The notes under the pieces were generated by a model. That model did not search any database, was not told where the DNA came from, and saw nothing but the letters and a program-made list of their open reading frames with translations. Of a stretch of 14,757 bases of DNA, positions 1 to 7,303 are shown in pieces. The position numbers were made by a program, and so were the translations under genes. This DNA is from CAYJXJ01 sp964374095 (lineage in GTDB: Bacteria; Elusimicrobiota; Elusimicrobia; UBA1565; UBA9628): positions 1 to 14,757 of the forward strand of contig CAYJXJ010000113.1 in NCBI GenBank assembly GCA_964374095.1, in the 5' to 3' direction. Within the stretch, counting starts at the first letter, position 1. The number at the start of each line of letters is the position of its first letter.

Positions 1-52
1 GCACCCGGGGAGTCAGGACCGGTGAAAACTGGGGAGCTTCGGAGCGGCGCGC

Positions 53-383
53 TCACACACCAAGCAGCGGAGTGCGCAGGTTGGGCATGAAATCGATCAG
101 CACATCCTGGGTGGAAAACCCATTGATTTCGATTCGAACCGTGTGGGCATAGGCCACGGTGATGCCGTTGCCGGTGCTGATTTGTCGGACTTCTCCCGAG
201 AGCAGGCTGTGCCCCAAAATGGGCGCGAAGGAAGCCGGAAGCGCGCAATCGTCGGCTCCCGTGTCGGAGCGCCATGACCTTCATGCGGCTCTGCGCAGCC
301 GGATTGAGGAGGGTTACAGGCAGATAGGGCCTTGCGACGTCTCCCGGCCGGGTCTTCGAAAAGGGATAGTCGCGGACCGGCAT
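53..383 (-). pseudogene. retropepsin-like aspartic protease, broken by a frameshift and short at the C-terminus
   Basis: Not one open frame: two frames join near 265-275. From ATG at 383 the first frame reads MPVRDYPFSK, then a strand ending KVMAL. One extra base (or two missing) moves it to the frame reading DTGADDCALP, followed by the flap-like stretch STGNGITVAYAHTVRIEING and the end VLIDFMPNLRTPLLGV, then TGA at 53-55. DTGA preceded by a hydrophobic strand and a later LLG motif are hallmarks of the single-domain (dimeric) retropepsin family, which cleaves peptides with one Asp from each subunit. Family members usually run about 20 residues past LLG (a D-F-L/F-x-x-F helix), and this tail is absent. 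The start codon overlaps the stop of the preceding small ORF (TGATG), suggesting translational coupling. No reverse transcriptase, gag or integrase lies nearby, so this looks like a cellular clan AA protease. A sequencing error cannot be excluded. Confidence 0.6.
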
Positions 384-547
384 CAATAGATGTTGATCAT
401 CCCTTTTTCGGGAATGAAGACTAAAACGGAATCCTTGAAACCCTTCGCGGCGGCCTGCTTCAGGGCCGCAGCCGGTTTCCTCAAGGCTTCGCAATCTATC
501 TCCCGAAAAGGCTCCTGATTCGGCCGAACAGCCCGATCCAGCCTTTC
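383..547 (-). CDS. small ORF of unknown function, start codon unclear
   Basis: The frame is open from just after a TAG at 548-550 to TGA at 383-385, up to 54 codons, and reads in part REIDCEALRKP, then KGFKDSVLVFIPEKGMINIY at the end. Codon choice looks coding. There is no ATG or GTG start. The candidates are CTG at 541, which sits directly against an AGGAAAGG, and TTG at 484, which would leave only about 33 residues. The stop overlaps the protease start (TGATG), so the two were probably translated together. Either this is a tiny partner gene or it is the 3' end of a gene whose 5' part was lost. No domain recognised. Confidence 0.3.
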   Translation of the reverse strand, partial: ERLDRAVRPNQEPFREIDCEALRKPAAALKQAAAKGFKDSVLVFIPEKGMINIY

Positions 548-564
548 CTAAGCGGCCAAGTGGA

Positions 565-1569
565 TCACCGGACCTCCATGTACCCGCCGCCCCAGGCGAG
601 CCCCGCCCCCAGCACCGCGTAGACGATCTGGTCCCCTTTGGAGAGCGCGTCGAGCTTCTGGGCCAGCACGGAGGGGCAGCCGGCGGCCGCGATGTTGCCC
701 TGCTCGCGGACGTTGGTCAAGTGGCGCGAGCGGGGCAGATTCAGATGGCCGACGATCGAGTTCTGCATCACGAGGTTCGCCTGATGGGACACGGTGTAGA
801 CGGTTTCCGCGTAGAGCCCCTTGGCCTCGGCGATGCGCTCGTACATCTCGCAGGATTTGCGGATGGAGAAGGCGCGCACGGCTGAGCCGTTCTGATTGAA
901 GTGGCCGCTCATGTCCAGGACGATTTCGCCGGCCAGGGAGGGCTGGGTCTCGAAAATCAGGGGCTCGACAAGAAGGCGTCCCTCGTGCCGCGTCGAGAAG
1001 ACCTGCGCGGCCGCGCCGTCGCCGAGGATGTAGCCGTCGGTGCTCGCGGCGGAGTAGTCGGTGCGCGTGGTATAGGCGCCGGTCTGAACGCAAAGAACGA
1101 AATCGCAGACCCGGTCTTCCCGCATGTCGGAGAGAAACTGGGCGTGAAGGGCGAAGCTCGAGCAGGCGGAGTTCATGTCGCAGTGGGGCCCGGAACCTAT
1201 GCCGAGCTCCTTGGCGATGCGGGTGGCGGTGTTGGGCACGTTGTCAAAAGGCGTGTCGTTGCTCGCGATCACCCAGCCGATCCGCTCCGGACCCACGCCC
1301 GCCCGCGCCAGGGCCATGCGGGCGGCCTGGGCCCCGAGGCTCACCGGCGTCTCTCCCTTGGCCCGCGCCAGCGCCATGGCGCGGGCGGGGTCGGCGTTCT
1401 TGGTTTCCCGAAGGTACTCGCGCGAGAGCACGGTGAAGCGGCGGTCGATGCCGAGCCGGGACTCCACCCAGTCGGGGCCGCGCTCAAGGCCGACCTCTTT
1501 GTGAAGGAAATCATTGTCGATCTCCGTCGTGGGCAAATGGTAGCCCAGGCCCAGGATCCGGAGGCTCAC
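565..1569 (-). CDS. 3-oxoacyl-ACP synthase III (FabH-like) family protein
   Basis: A 334-residue thiolase-fold condensing enzyme, the usual length for KAS III. The family joins an acyl-CoA starter to malonyl-ACP in the cytoplasm to give a 3-ketoacyl product. The whole Cys-His-Asn triad is visible: Cys136 in DMNSACSSF, His262 in SHQAN and Asn292 in EQGNIAAAG. The GDGAAA loop and the C-terminal GAGLAWGGG, matching the FabH GAGLTWG signature, are also present. I chose GTG at 1569 because GGAGG lies four bases upstream (1574-1578) and the protein then begins directly with SLRILGLGYHLP, the normal KAS III N-terminus; a TTG at 1596 would add nine Gly/Arg-rich residues. It follows the dehydrogenase and the mini-ORF in the same operon, so it may serve a dedicated pathway and not bulk fatty acid synthesis. 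The starter unit cannot be told from sequence. Confidence 0.9.
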   Translation of the reverse strand: MSLRILGLGYHLPTTEIDNDFLHKEVGLERGPDWVESRLGIDRRFTVLSREYLRETKNADPARAMALARAKGETPVSLGAQAARMALARAGVGPERIGWVIASNDTPFDNVPNTATRIAKELGIGSGPHCDMNSACSSFALHAQFLSDMREDRVCDFVLCVQTGAYTTRTDYSAASTDGYILGDGAAAQVFSTRHEGRLLVEPLIFETQPSLAGEIVLDMSGHFNQNGSAVRAFSIRKSCEMYERIAEAKGLYAETVYTVSHQANLVMQNSIVGHLNLPRSRHLTNVREQGNIAAAGCPSVLAQKLDALSKGDQIVYAVLGAGLAWGGGYMEVR

Positions 1570-1643
1570 GGGGCCTCCATGGCGCCGCCGCCCCAAGCCG
1601 GGCCGGAGCCAAGGACAATCCGTACGGGAAGAGCCGCCCTCAT
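1566..1643 (-). pseudogene. 25-codon ORF resembling a KAS III C-terminal tail (probable gene remnant)
   Basis: It starts with ATG overlapping the dehydrogenase stop (ATGA, 1640-1643) and ends in TGA overlapping the ketosynthase GTG start (GTGA, 1566-1569), filling the gap exactly. Its last 19 residues align without gaps to the end of the next gene's product: VLGSGPAWGGGAMEAP against VLGAGLAWGGGYMEVR, about 12 of 19 identical including AWGGG and ME, with both stopping at the same place. The simplest reading is that a second KAS III gene once stood here and lost nearly everything but its tail. Its N-terminus (LPVRIVLGSG) also loosely resembles a KAS III N-terminus, so an internal deletion fusing both ends is possible. 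A functional micropeptide, or a coupling ORF feeding ribosomes to the ketosynthase, is the alternative. Confidence 0.5.
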
Positions 1644-2419
1644 TGCATGCACCAGCCGCCGGAGATGTTGATCGCCTGGCCGGTGATGCCTCGCGCCTCG
1701 TCGCCGGCCAGGTAGAGGGCCAGCCGGGCCACCTCCTCAGGCTCCAAAAGCCTTTTCTGAGGAACGTCCTTCAGGATCACCTTGCTTAGGACCTCTTCAT
1801 GGGTCATCCCATGCTCTTCGGCCAGTCGCGGAATCTGGTTTTCCACCAAAGGCGTCCTCACATAGCCGGGGCAGATGGCGTTTGAGGTGATGCCGTGCTC
1901 CGCCGTCTCCAGGGCGAGGACCCGGCTAAAGCCGATCAGGCCGTGCTTGGCCGCGACGTAGGGCGCCTTGAATTTGGAGGCGAGCTTCCCGTGGACGGAG
2001 GAGATGTGGATGAAGCGCCCGTAGCCCTTGGCCAGGAGCGTCGGGAGCACCGCCTGGGCGCAGAGAAAGGCTCCCGTCAGGTGGACCCCGATGAGAAGAT
2101 TCCACTTCTCCTCTTCCAATTCCGCGATGGGGGCCACATGCTGGATGCCGGCGTTGTTGACCAGGATGTCGATGGTCCCAAACCGGTCCAAGGCGGTCCG
2201 GACCATGGCTTGGATCTGGGGGAAATTCGTGATGTCCGCTGCTACGCCCACGGCCCGGCCCCCCGCGTCTTCGATCTCGCGGGCGGCCCTTTGCGCTCCT
2301 TCTTCGTTGACGTCCGCGATGAGTACGGCGGCTCCCTCCCCCGCGAACGCGGCCGCGATCGCCTTGCCGATGCCGCTCGCCGCCCCCGAGACGATGGCCA
2401 CCCGGTCCTTTAGTTTCAC
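1640..2419 (-). CDS. bdhA: short-chain dehydrogenase, probable 3-hydroxybutyrate dehydrogenase
   Basis: A 259-residue classical SDR, cytoplasmic and NAD(H)-dependent. Visible motifs are SGAASGIG (11-18, dinucleotide binding), D36 after the second strand (favours NAD), NNAG (88-91), and catalytic Ser141, Tyr154 and Lys158 (YVAAK). Beyond the fold, Gln93, His143, Lys151, Gln195 and the C-terminal GGW (Trp256) sit where, from memory, Pseudomonas fragi 3-hydroxybutyrate dehydrogenase binds substrate (Gln94, His144, Lys152, Gln196, Trp257), all offset by one. ICPGYVRTPLVENQI is also typical of that subfamily. The reaction would be (R)-3-hydroxybutyrate + NAD+ to acetoacetate. Start is GTG at 2419, two bases after the hydrolase stop, with a G-rich ribosome site five bases before it. 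Beside a ketosynthase it could instead reduce a longer 3-ketoacyl product; a FabG-like role is the main alternative. Confidence 0.82.
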   Translation of the reverse strand: MKLKDRVAIVSGAASGIGKAIAAAFAGEGAAVLIADVNEEGAQRAAREIEDAGGRAVGVAADITNFPQIQAMVRTALDRFGTIDILVNNAGIQHVAPIAELEEEKWNLLIGVHLTGAFLCAQAVLPTLLAKGYGRFIHISSVHGKLASKFKAPYVAAKHGLIGFSRVLALETAEHGITSNAICPGYVRTPLVENQIPRLAEEHGMTHEEVLSKVILKDVPQKRLLEPEEVARLALYLAGDEARGITGQAINISGGWCMQ

Positions 2420-2421
2420 CG

Positions 2422-3570
2422 CTACCCCCGCTCCACCCGGGCGACGAGCTCCTCAAAGGCCTTGTGCGCCTCGGGCATCAAGGGTGCGATGAATGGGAAG
2501 GCTTCCCGGTTCGTGTCGATGTGGGAGGCGTTGTCCACGAAGATCATCCGGTGGAGCCCGGCTTTCCCGCGGGACAAGACAAGGTCGCGGTAGGCCTCGG
2601 CGTGGCCGGCGCAGGAGATCAAGAAGTCCCGCCGGCCGGCGACGGAGATCAGGGGCACGCGGAGCTCTCCCGTGTTTTCGACGGCCCGGACGCGCGCGGA
2701 GACCGCGGCGGGGCGGGAGTCCAGGTCGTAGCGTTCGGGCGGCCCGTCGTAGTCCCAATCAAAATCTCCCAGCAAGAAGCTCAACGTGGACTCCCAATAG
2801 ACCTGCCGGTAGGAGGCGATGACGGGATCCCAGCGCGCGTCTCCGGAGGGGAAGCCGGCGCGCTCCAGGGCGGCCCGGTCCCAGGGCTCTTGAGCGGTGG
2901 CGCGCAAGGCGGCCGGCAGCTGGCGCAACAGGTTGCCTTGACCCGCGCGCCACAGCACGCCCGATATCTCGACCGCCCCGTCGCAGAGGCCTTCGCTGGA
3001 CTCGGCGGCGCGGCGGGCGAGGTAGCCGCCGTTGGACAGGCCGACGCAGTAGGTCCGTTGCGGCGCGCGTCCGTAGCGCCGGGCCGCGAGCTCCTTGGAG
3101 ATGCCGGCCAGCGCCTCAAGCCGCTCGGTCCATCTCAAGATGCTGTTTTCGGGGACCCGGGGGATCAAGACCGTGTCGCCGTCCAGCACGGCGCGGCGCA
3201 TGCCCTTGTCGGTGCTCGCGAAGGCGTAGCCGCGGCTTAAGAGAAAATCGGAGAAATAGAGGTCGTAGGTGCGCTCGTCGGTGATCCCGGAAGAGGCGGC
3301 CACGACCAGCCGGCCGTTCCAATCCCGCGGCAGGCGCAGCAAAAAGCGCGCGAAGTGGTCGTCGGGCAGCGTGCCCTCGATAAGACGCCCGGGCACCGGC
3401 TTGTGAAGCGGCGTCCAGAACTCCTTCGGGGGCGCTATGTGCAAGGCGTCCGGAGCCAGGTCCCCGGAGTCGCGCTGGGACAGGGTCGTGAGGTCAGGCA
3501 GGTCCTTCTCGGCGCGGACCGCGGGCCGGGGGGACTCCAGGCGCATCCCGAAGGCGCGGATGACTTTCAC
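2422..3570 (-). CDS. cytoplasmic alpha/beta hydrolase (esterase-like)
   Basis: A 382-residue protein without signal peptide or membrane segment. The nucleophile elbow GLSNGG gives Ser179; the likely acid is Asp315 in AGRRDFLIS and the base His350 in NASHID, in the right order for an alpha/beta hydrolase. The upstream segment LPRDWNGRLVVAASSG followed by SRGYAFASTDKG is typical of esterases loosely related to the tannase/feruloyl esterase type. I cannot assign a substrate. Its place between the exporter and a 3-hydroxybutyrate-type dehydrogenase makes a 3-hydroxyacyl ester or oligomer attractive, but that is inference, and it lacks the roughly 690-residue length I recall for classical 3HB-oligomer hydrolases. 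I chose GTG at 3570 because it forms a GTGA overlap with the transporter stop and has GGAGG about ten bases upstream; an in-frame ATG at 3612 would add 14 residues. Confidence 0.78.
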   Translation of the reverse strand: MKVIRAFGMRLESPRPAVRAEKDLPDLTTLSQRDSGDLAPDALHIAPPKEFWTPLHKPVPGRLIEGTLPDDHFARFLLRLPRDWNGRLVVAASSGITDERTYDLYFSDFLLSRGYAFASTDKGMRRAVLDGDTVLIPRVPENSILRWTERLEALAGISKELAARRYGRAPQRTYCVGLSNGGYLARRAAESSEGLCDGAVEISGVLWRAGQGNLLRQLPAALRATAQEPWDRAALERAGFPSGDARWDPVIASYRQVYWESTLSFLLGDFDWDYDGPPERYDLDSRPAAVSARVRAVENTGELRVPLISVAGRRDFLISCAGHAEAYRDLVLSRGKAGLHRMIFVDNASHIDTNREAFPFIAPLMPEAHKAFEELVARVERG

Positions 3571-4811
3571 CCGACGAGGACCTCCCTCTCGATGAGGCGG
3601 GCTCCCCGCCACAAGACCAACCCCGCCGCGGCGCAGGCCAAGGGGCAGAGAAGCAGGGAATAGCGCAGGCGCGAGGGATCCCCCAAATGGTCCGTGATGG
3701 CGCCGATCAAGGGGGGGCCAAGGCCCAGGCCCACGGCGTTTACGATGAAGAAGTAGACCGCCACCCCCAGTCCCCGGAGTTCCGGCCCCACGAGGTCATG
3801 CACCACCGCGGCCGCGGGCCCCAGCCACATGAGGCCAAACCCGGTCAGGAAGAAGTAGCACCCCAGGGCCGGGCGGAGGTCCGAAGCCAGCAGAAACCCC
3901 AGCCAGAAAGGCACCGCGCCGACGGCCCCCAGGGCGGTGAATAGCATCCGCCCCCCCTTCCTTTTGGCGGCCCAGCGGTCGGCCCCGTAGCCGCCGAGTA
4001 AAGTCCCCAGGAGCCCGCCCACAAGCATGGAGAGCCCCGCGGTTTTTCCCACCGAGCCCAGGCTCATCCCATGCACGCGCGTCAGCAGGGAAGGCGCCCA
4101 GATGGTCATGCCGTAGCCGGAAAAGGCCAGGAGGCCATACCCCAGGTAGTGGCAGCGCAGGGAGGGGAGGCGAAAGAGGATCCGCCAATCCGAGCCGGTC
4201 CAGGGCGCGGCGCTTATCTCCGTTATCCCCCGCTCAGGCTCGCGCAGGCGCCAGACCAAGGCGGCGGCCAGGATGCCGGGGAAGCCCAGGACATAGAACG
4301 CCCATCTCCAGCCCAGGCGCTCCCCGATGAGGCCGCCCAGGAAAAGCCCTATTCCCGCGCCCAGGGGGATGCCGGCCGAGTAGACAGCCGAGACCGCGGC
4401 CCGCAGGCGGGCCGGGAAATAGTCGCTCAGAAGCGAGAGCCCGGCCGGCCCGGAGGTGGCCTCGCCTACCCCCACCAGGACCCGGCAGAGAAATACCGCC
4501 CAGAACCCCGCCGCAAACCCCGTCATGCCGGTGAACAAGCTCCAGAAGGCGAGGCCAGCCGCGATCAAGTCTTTGCGTACGCAGCGGTCCGCCAGGCGTC
4601 CGAAAGGAATGCCGAGCAAGGTGTAGAAGATCACGAACGAGGTGGCGCCGAGCAAGGCCAGCTGCGTGTCGCTTAGGACCATCTCCTCTTTGATGAGCGG
4701 GAACAGGATATAGATGAGCTGGCGGTCCAGAAAATTGAGGAGATAGACCAGGACCAGGACCCCCAGGGCGTACCAGGAGTCGCCCGGCACCGCCTCATCC
4801 TTGGTTCTCAT
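3567..4811 (-). CDS. MFS transporter, spinster-like
   Basis: A 414-residue inner-membrane protein with about 12 hydrophobic helices, the normal size for the major facilitator superfamily. The first helix holds NFLDRQLIYILFPLIKEE (26-43), the pattern seen in spinster-like transporters (N-x-x-D-R followed by P-L-I-K-E). The cytoplasmic loop between helices 2 and 3 has motif A, GRLADR (71-76). R110 with GVGEA in helix 4 fits the motif B region. Transport would be driven by the proton or sodium gradient. Spinster relatives carry lipids or organic acids in different organisms, so export of the pathway product is plausible but unproven. ATG at 4811 lies three bases after the upstream stop, and its own stop overlaps the next gene by four bases. 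Confidence 0.88.
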   Translation of the reverse strand: MRTKDEAVPGDSWYALGVLVLVYLLNFLDRQLIYILFPLIKEEMVLSDTQLALLGATSFVIFYTLLGIPFGRLADRCVRKDLIAAGLAFWSLFTGMTGFAAGFWAVFLCRVLVGVGEATSGPAGLSLLSDYFPARLRAAVSAVYSAGIPLGAGIGLFLGGLIGERLGWRWAFYVLGFPGILAAALVWRLREPERGITEISAAPWTGSDWRILFRLPSLRCHYLGYGLLAFSGYGMTIWAPSLLTRVHGMSLGSVGKTAGLSMLVGGLLGTLLGGYGADRWAAKRKGGRMLFTALGAVGAVPFWLGFLLASDLRPALGCYFFLTGFGLMWLGPAAAVVHDLVGPELRGLGVAVYFFIVNAVGLGLGPPLIGAITDHLGDPSRLRYSLLLCPLACAAAGLVLWRGARLIEREVLVG

Positions 4812-4814
4812 GAA

Positions 4815-6716
4815 TTAAAACCCGGCAAGCGCCCGGGTCAAGCTCCCGGGGTCCACGAGCGGCTCGAAGTGTCCTCCGGGCAGGGCGGCGAAACGAAAGC
4901 GCAAGCCCCGCTCCCGCGCGGAGGCCTCCAGGCCGCGGGCCAGGGCTTCGACCTCCGCGAAGGGCACCGTGGCGTCATCCGAGAAGCCCACGACCAAAGC
5001 GTTGCCCCAAAGCCCCTGATCCGGCAGGTCCTCGTAGGCCGAGAGGGTCTCGAGGATCAGCAACTCTTCGCGCTCCGGGTTGCCCAGGAAGGCGAGGAAG
5101 TCGCGGGCGGCCTTCTCCTTGAGCTCGGCGGGCGCGAAGCGTTCGAGCCGGTCGAGGTAATAGCGGACCGCGGACAGGGCTAGATTGTGGATGTAGGCGT
5201 TGCGAGCGGGCCCATCTCGGGTCCCGGCCATGCGGTAATGTAACCTTAACCAGTTCACCCGCTGCTGCTCCGACGCGGAAAGCTTGCTCTGCCAGCCGTC
5301 CGGCGGAGGGCTGACCAGGTAGAAATTCCTGATGAGCGCGAGGGGGGTGCGAGCCGAGCGCGCCAAGGCCAGGACGTGCTTGGCGCCCAGGGAATGGCCG
5401 AGAACATCGACCGGGCCGCCCGAGAGGCGCGCTGCCTCTCGGGCGGCGGCCGAGACGTCTCGCGCTTGATTTTCCAGGTGCCGGCGGGGACTCTCGGGGA
5501 CGCGCCGGGGCGAAGAGGCGCCATACCCCTCCCGGTCGAGAACCATCAAGGCCCTTCCGGGCAAAAGCTCGCTTCTCAGGCGCTCGAGCGAAGCCTCATG
5601 CAGTCCCAGCCCGTGGATCAAGAGGACCATCGGCCCCTCCCCCGGCCTGATCCGGTAATGGAGCCTGGTCCCGTCGAAGGACTCAAAGAAGCCCGAGCTC
5701 CATTGCGTTCTCTCACCCGGCTCAACTAGGGCAGGACCCGCTATTTCGGGGGCATGGCCTGAGACCGGCGCCAATTCCCCGCCTAGGCGCCTCATGAAAT
5801 CCCTTTCCGCGTTATCGGCCATCCCGCTTGCAGTTCCCTGCTCGAGGCTCCGGCTGAGCTCCTCCATGGGGAGGGCAAGCCTCTCCATGAGAGGGCCGGC
5901 TTTCGGGAGGCGTGCTGAAGTGAAATCAGAGCGGGCGCCTCCGCCGGCCAGTAAAGTCAGGCGCAAGACAGCGGGCCCGCCCCCGGCCAGAGGAGACAGA
6001 TTGCGCAGCTCAGCGGCGAACTCTTCCCAGGTCATTGCATCCCAGCGTGAGGTTTCCTCCCGCAGGGCTGGCTCGGCCTGCGGCCTTGCCGGGAGGCCTC
6101 TTTCTCTATGGTAGATAAGTCTCAAGATGCCTCTTTCCTTAGTATAGGCTTCCGTGTCCACTATCCAAATCCCCGGGGCCTCGCCGCTCCGGGAGGGGCG
6201 CAGGGCCACCAGAAGCAGGAGGCCCTCCTCGCGGTTTCCGATCTCTTTGAGCCGGCCGATCTGGTCTGGAACCGAGCTTTGGGGCTCCACCCACGCCTGA
6301 TCGGCCACGACCCTGCCGCGCCGGTAGCGGTCAATGAACTCCCTTTCCTTTCTGAAAATACCCTCCCGAAAGGCCTCATCCACGGCAGGCACCGGCCTGC
6401 CCGCGATGACCTCTCGGCGAGAAGTCTCGGGCTGGTCTTTGGTTGCGAGCGGGGCCGCGGCTACGGCCTCGGGCGTTGCCGTGATCGCCCGGGGCGCAGG
6501 CAGGAGGAACAGTTCAAAGCTCAAGGTCTTAAGGGAAATATCCTGCAAGGGATTAAGCCTTGCCGCGGCCGCGCCGATGACCGGGCGCGGCGCCGCCGCC
6601 GCGCCGCCGCGCCGGTGAATTCTCGCCGCGCCGGCGCTCTGAGCCGCGGGGGGGGCCAAAAGCAGGCCCGTCCCCAGCGCCCAAAGGACCGGGCCCGGCC
6701 GCGGCAGGAAAGTCAC
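4815..6716 (-). CDS. exported two-part protein: unknown N-terminal region plus C-terminal alpha/beta hydrolase
   Basis: 633 residues from GTG at 6716. Residues 1-27 look like a signal peptide (hydrophobic LWALGTGLLLAPPAAQSAGA), then an Ala/Pro/Arg-rich linker to about 55. A region of about 280 residues that I do not recognise follows, and a complete alpha/beta hydrolase starts near 340. Seen there: HGLG (368-371, oxyanion hole), DREGYGASSP, GHSLG with nucleophile Ser442, SDD with Asp580 or 581 as acid, and GGHFEP with His616. Free-standing hydrolases of this kind are about 270-300 residues, so the N-terminal half is an extra module, perhaps for substrate or partner binding. GTG at 6716 was chosen because it forms a GTGA overlap with the preceding frame and starts at the signal peptide. 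An in-frame ATG at 6818 has AAGGAG eight bases upstream but would put 34 Arg-rich residues in front of it. Confidence 0.75.
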   Translation of the reverse strand: MTFLPRPGPVLWALGTGLLLAPPAAQSAGAARIHRRGGAAAAPRPVIGAAAARLNPLQDISLKTLSFELFLLPAPRAITATPEAVAAAPLATKDQPETSRREVIAGRPVPAVDEAFREGIFRKEREFIDRYRRGRVVADQAWVEPQSSVPDQIGRLKEIGNREEGLLLLVALRPSRSGEAPGIWIVDTEAYTKERGILRLIYHRERGLPARPQAEPALREETSRWDAMTWEEFAAELRNLSPLAGGGPAVLRLTLLAGGGARSDFTSARLPKAGPLMERLALPMEELSRSLEQGTASGMADNAERDFMRRLGGELAPVSGHAPEIAGPALVEPGERTQWSSGFFESFDGTRLHYRIRPGEGPMVLLIHGLGLHEASLERLRSELLPGRALMVLDREGYGASSPRRVPESPRRHLENQARDVSAAAREAARLSGGPVDVLGHSLGAKHVLALARSARTPLALIRNFYLVSPPPDGWQSKLSASEQQRVNWLRLHYRMAGTRDGPARNAYIHNLALSAVRYYLDRLERFAPAELKEKAARDFLAFLGNPEREELLILETLSAYEDLPDQGLWGNALVVGFSDDATVPFAEVEALARGLEASARERGLRFRFAALPGGHFEPLVDPGSLTRALAGF

Positions 6717-7283
6717 AGGCAACCCGTTGGCGCGATCCGGAAAACCTCCGGCATGAGCAGGAAGTCGTTGAGCAACGCATCGCTCCCGGTTCCCCGGATG
6801 TCGTCGGACCCGGCCCATCGGCCGATCTCCTTACGGCCGGCCATCGAGGACGACCCGCAGGATGACCGGCATGAGAATGGGGTTGCCTTGCAGGGCTGAG
6901 GCGTTTCCCCGGATGTAGGTGTTGGGGAAAGGGCCCGGCGTTGCGCCGATCTCAAGCTCGATGCCGGGTCCCCACACCCGGTAGGACCCCGCGGGCGATT
7001 TTTCCACGGCGAAAAAAACGTTGCCGGAGCGAATCCGCCAGCGCGCAAAGGGACCGTCGCTTTCGCGCTCCACGACTATGTCGATCCCGGGCTGCGCCAG
7101 AGACGGGCCTGAGGCGGCCTCGGCCGGGCGGGGACGGCCCAGCAACCCCCTGAGGAATTGATCCTTGCGGGATTCCTGGGGCCCCGGCTTAGCCGCGCGG
7201 CCGTCGAAGTCCACGGCGTTCTGGGCCAAACCGACGCTTCCCAAGAAGGCTATCGTCAAGACGCTTATGATCCACCTTTTCAT
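6713..7283 (-). pseudogene. exported protein of unknown function, split by a frameshift
   Basis: From ATG at 7283 (G-rich ribosome site, G6 three bases upstream) the frame encodes a signal peptide, MKRWIISVLTIAFLGSVGLA, and runs 150 residues to VVLDGRP and TAA at 6831-6833. The coding pattern then continues in the next frame: KEIGRWAGSDDIRGTG, then DALLNDFLLMPEVFRIAPTG, ending at TGA 6713-6715, which overlaps the hydrolase GTG start. Removing one T in CCGTAAGGAG would join them into one protein of about 189 residues. Alternatively the tail is a separate 43-codon gene from ATG at 6844. The mature part is mixed strand/loop with no recognised domain. It lies 20 bases downstream of another exported, frameshifted gene. 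Confidence 0.55.
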
Positions 7284-7303
7284 TTTCCCCCCTTATTTTC
7301 GAT

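Noticed and set aside
53..383. Retroelement or retrovirus-like origin of the aspartic protease
   Set aside because: No reverse transcriptase, integrase, gag-like gene or terminal repeats nearby; the family is also common as a cellular gene.
901..1671. 256-codon plus-strand open frame
   Set aside because: Antisense to the KAS III gene, whose catalytic triad is intact; no protein-like pattern on the plus strand.
2464..3240. 258-codon plus-strand open frame
   Set aside because: Antisense to the cytoplasmic hydrolase; Gly/Val-rich shadow with no motif.
3711..3717. G7 run in the transporter gene as a phase-variation or error site
   Set aside because: The reading frame and helix pattern continue normally through it; one short run is expected in GC-rich DNA.
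565..6716. OleABCD-type olefin/beta-lactone pathway (ketosynthase, SDR, alpha/beta hydrolase)
   Set aside because: No AMP-ligase-like OleC is present, the dehydrogenase is a short classical SDR with 3HB residues and not an extended OleD type, and the synthase has FabH-like signatures.
6717..6818. ATG at 6818 with AAGGAG eight bases upstream as the hydrolase start
   Set aside because: It would add 34 Arg/Gly-rich residues before a clear signal peptide, while another frame over the same bases has natural codon use and ends in a GTGA overlap at 6716.
7189..7303. Extension of the first operon gene to 7189 as one 300-residue protein
   Set aside because: The last 80 residues look out of frame and run well into the next gene; the alternative frame stops at 7304 with normal spacing.
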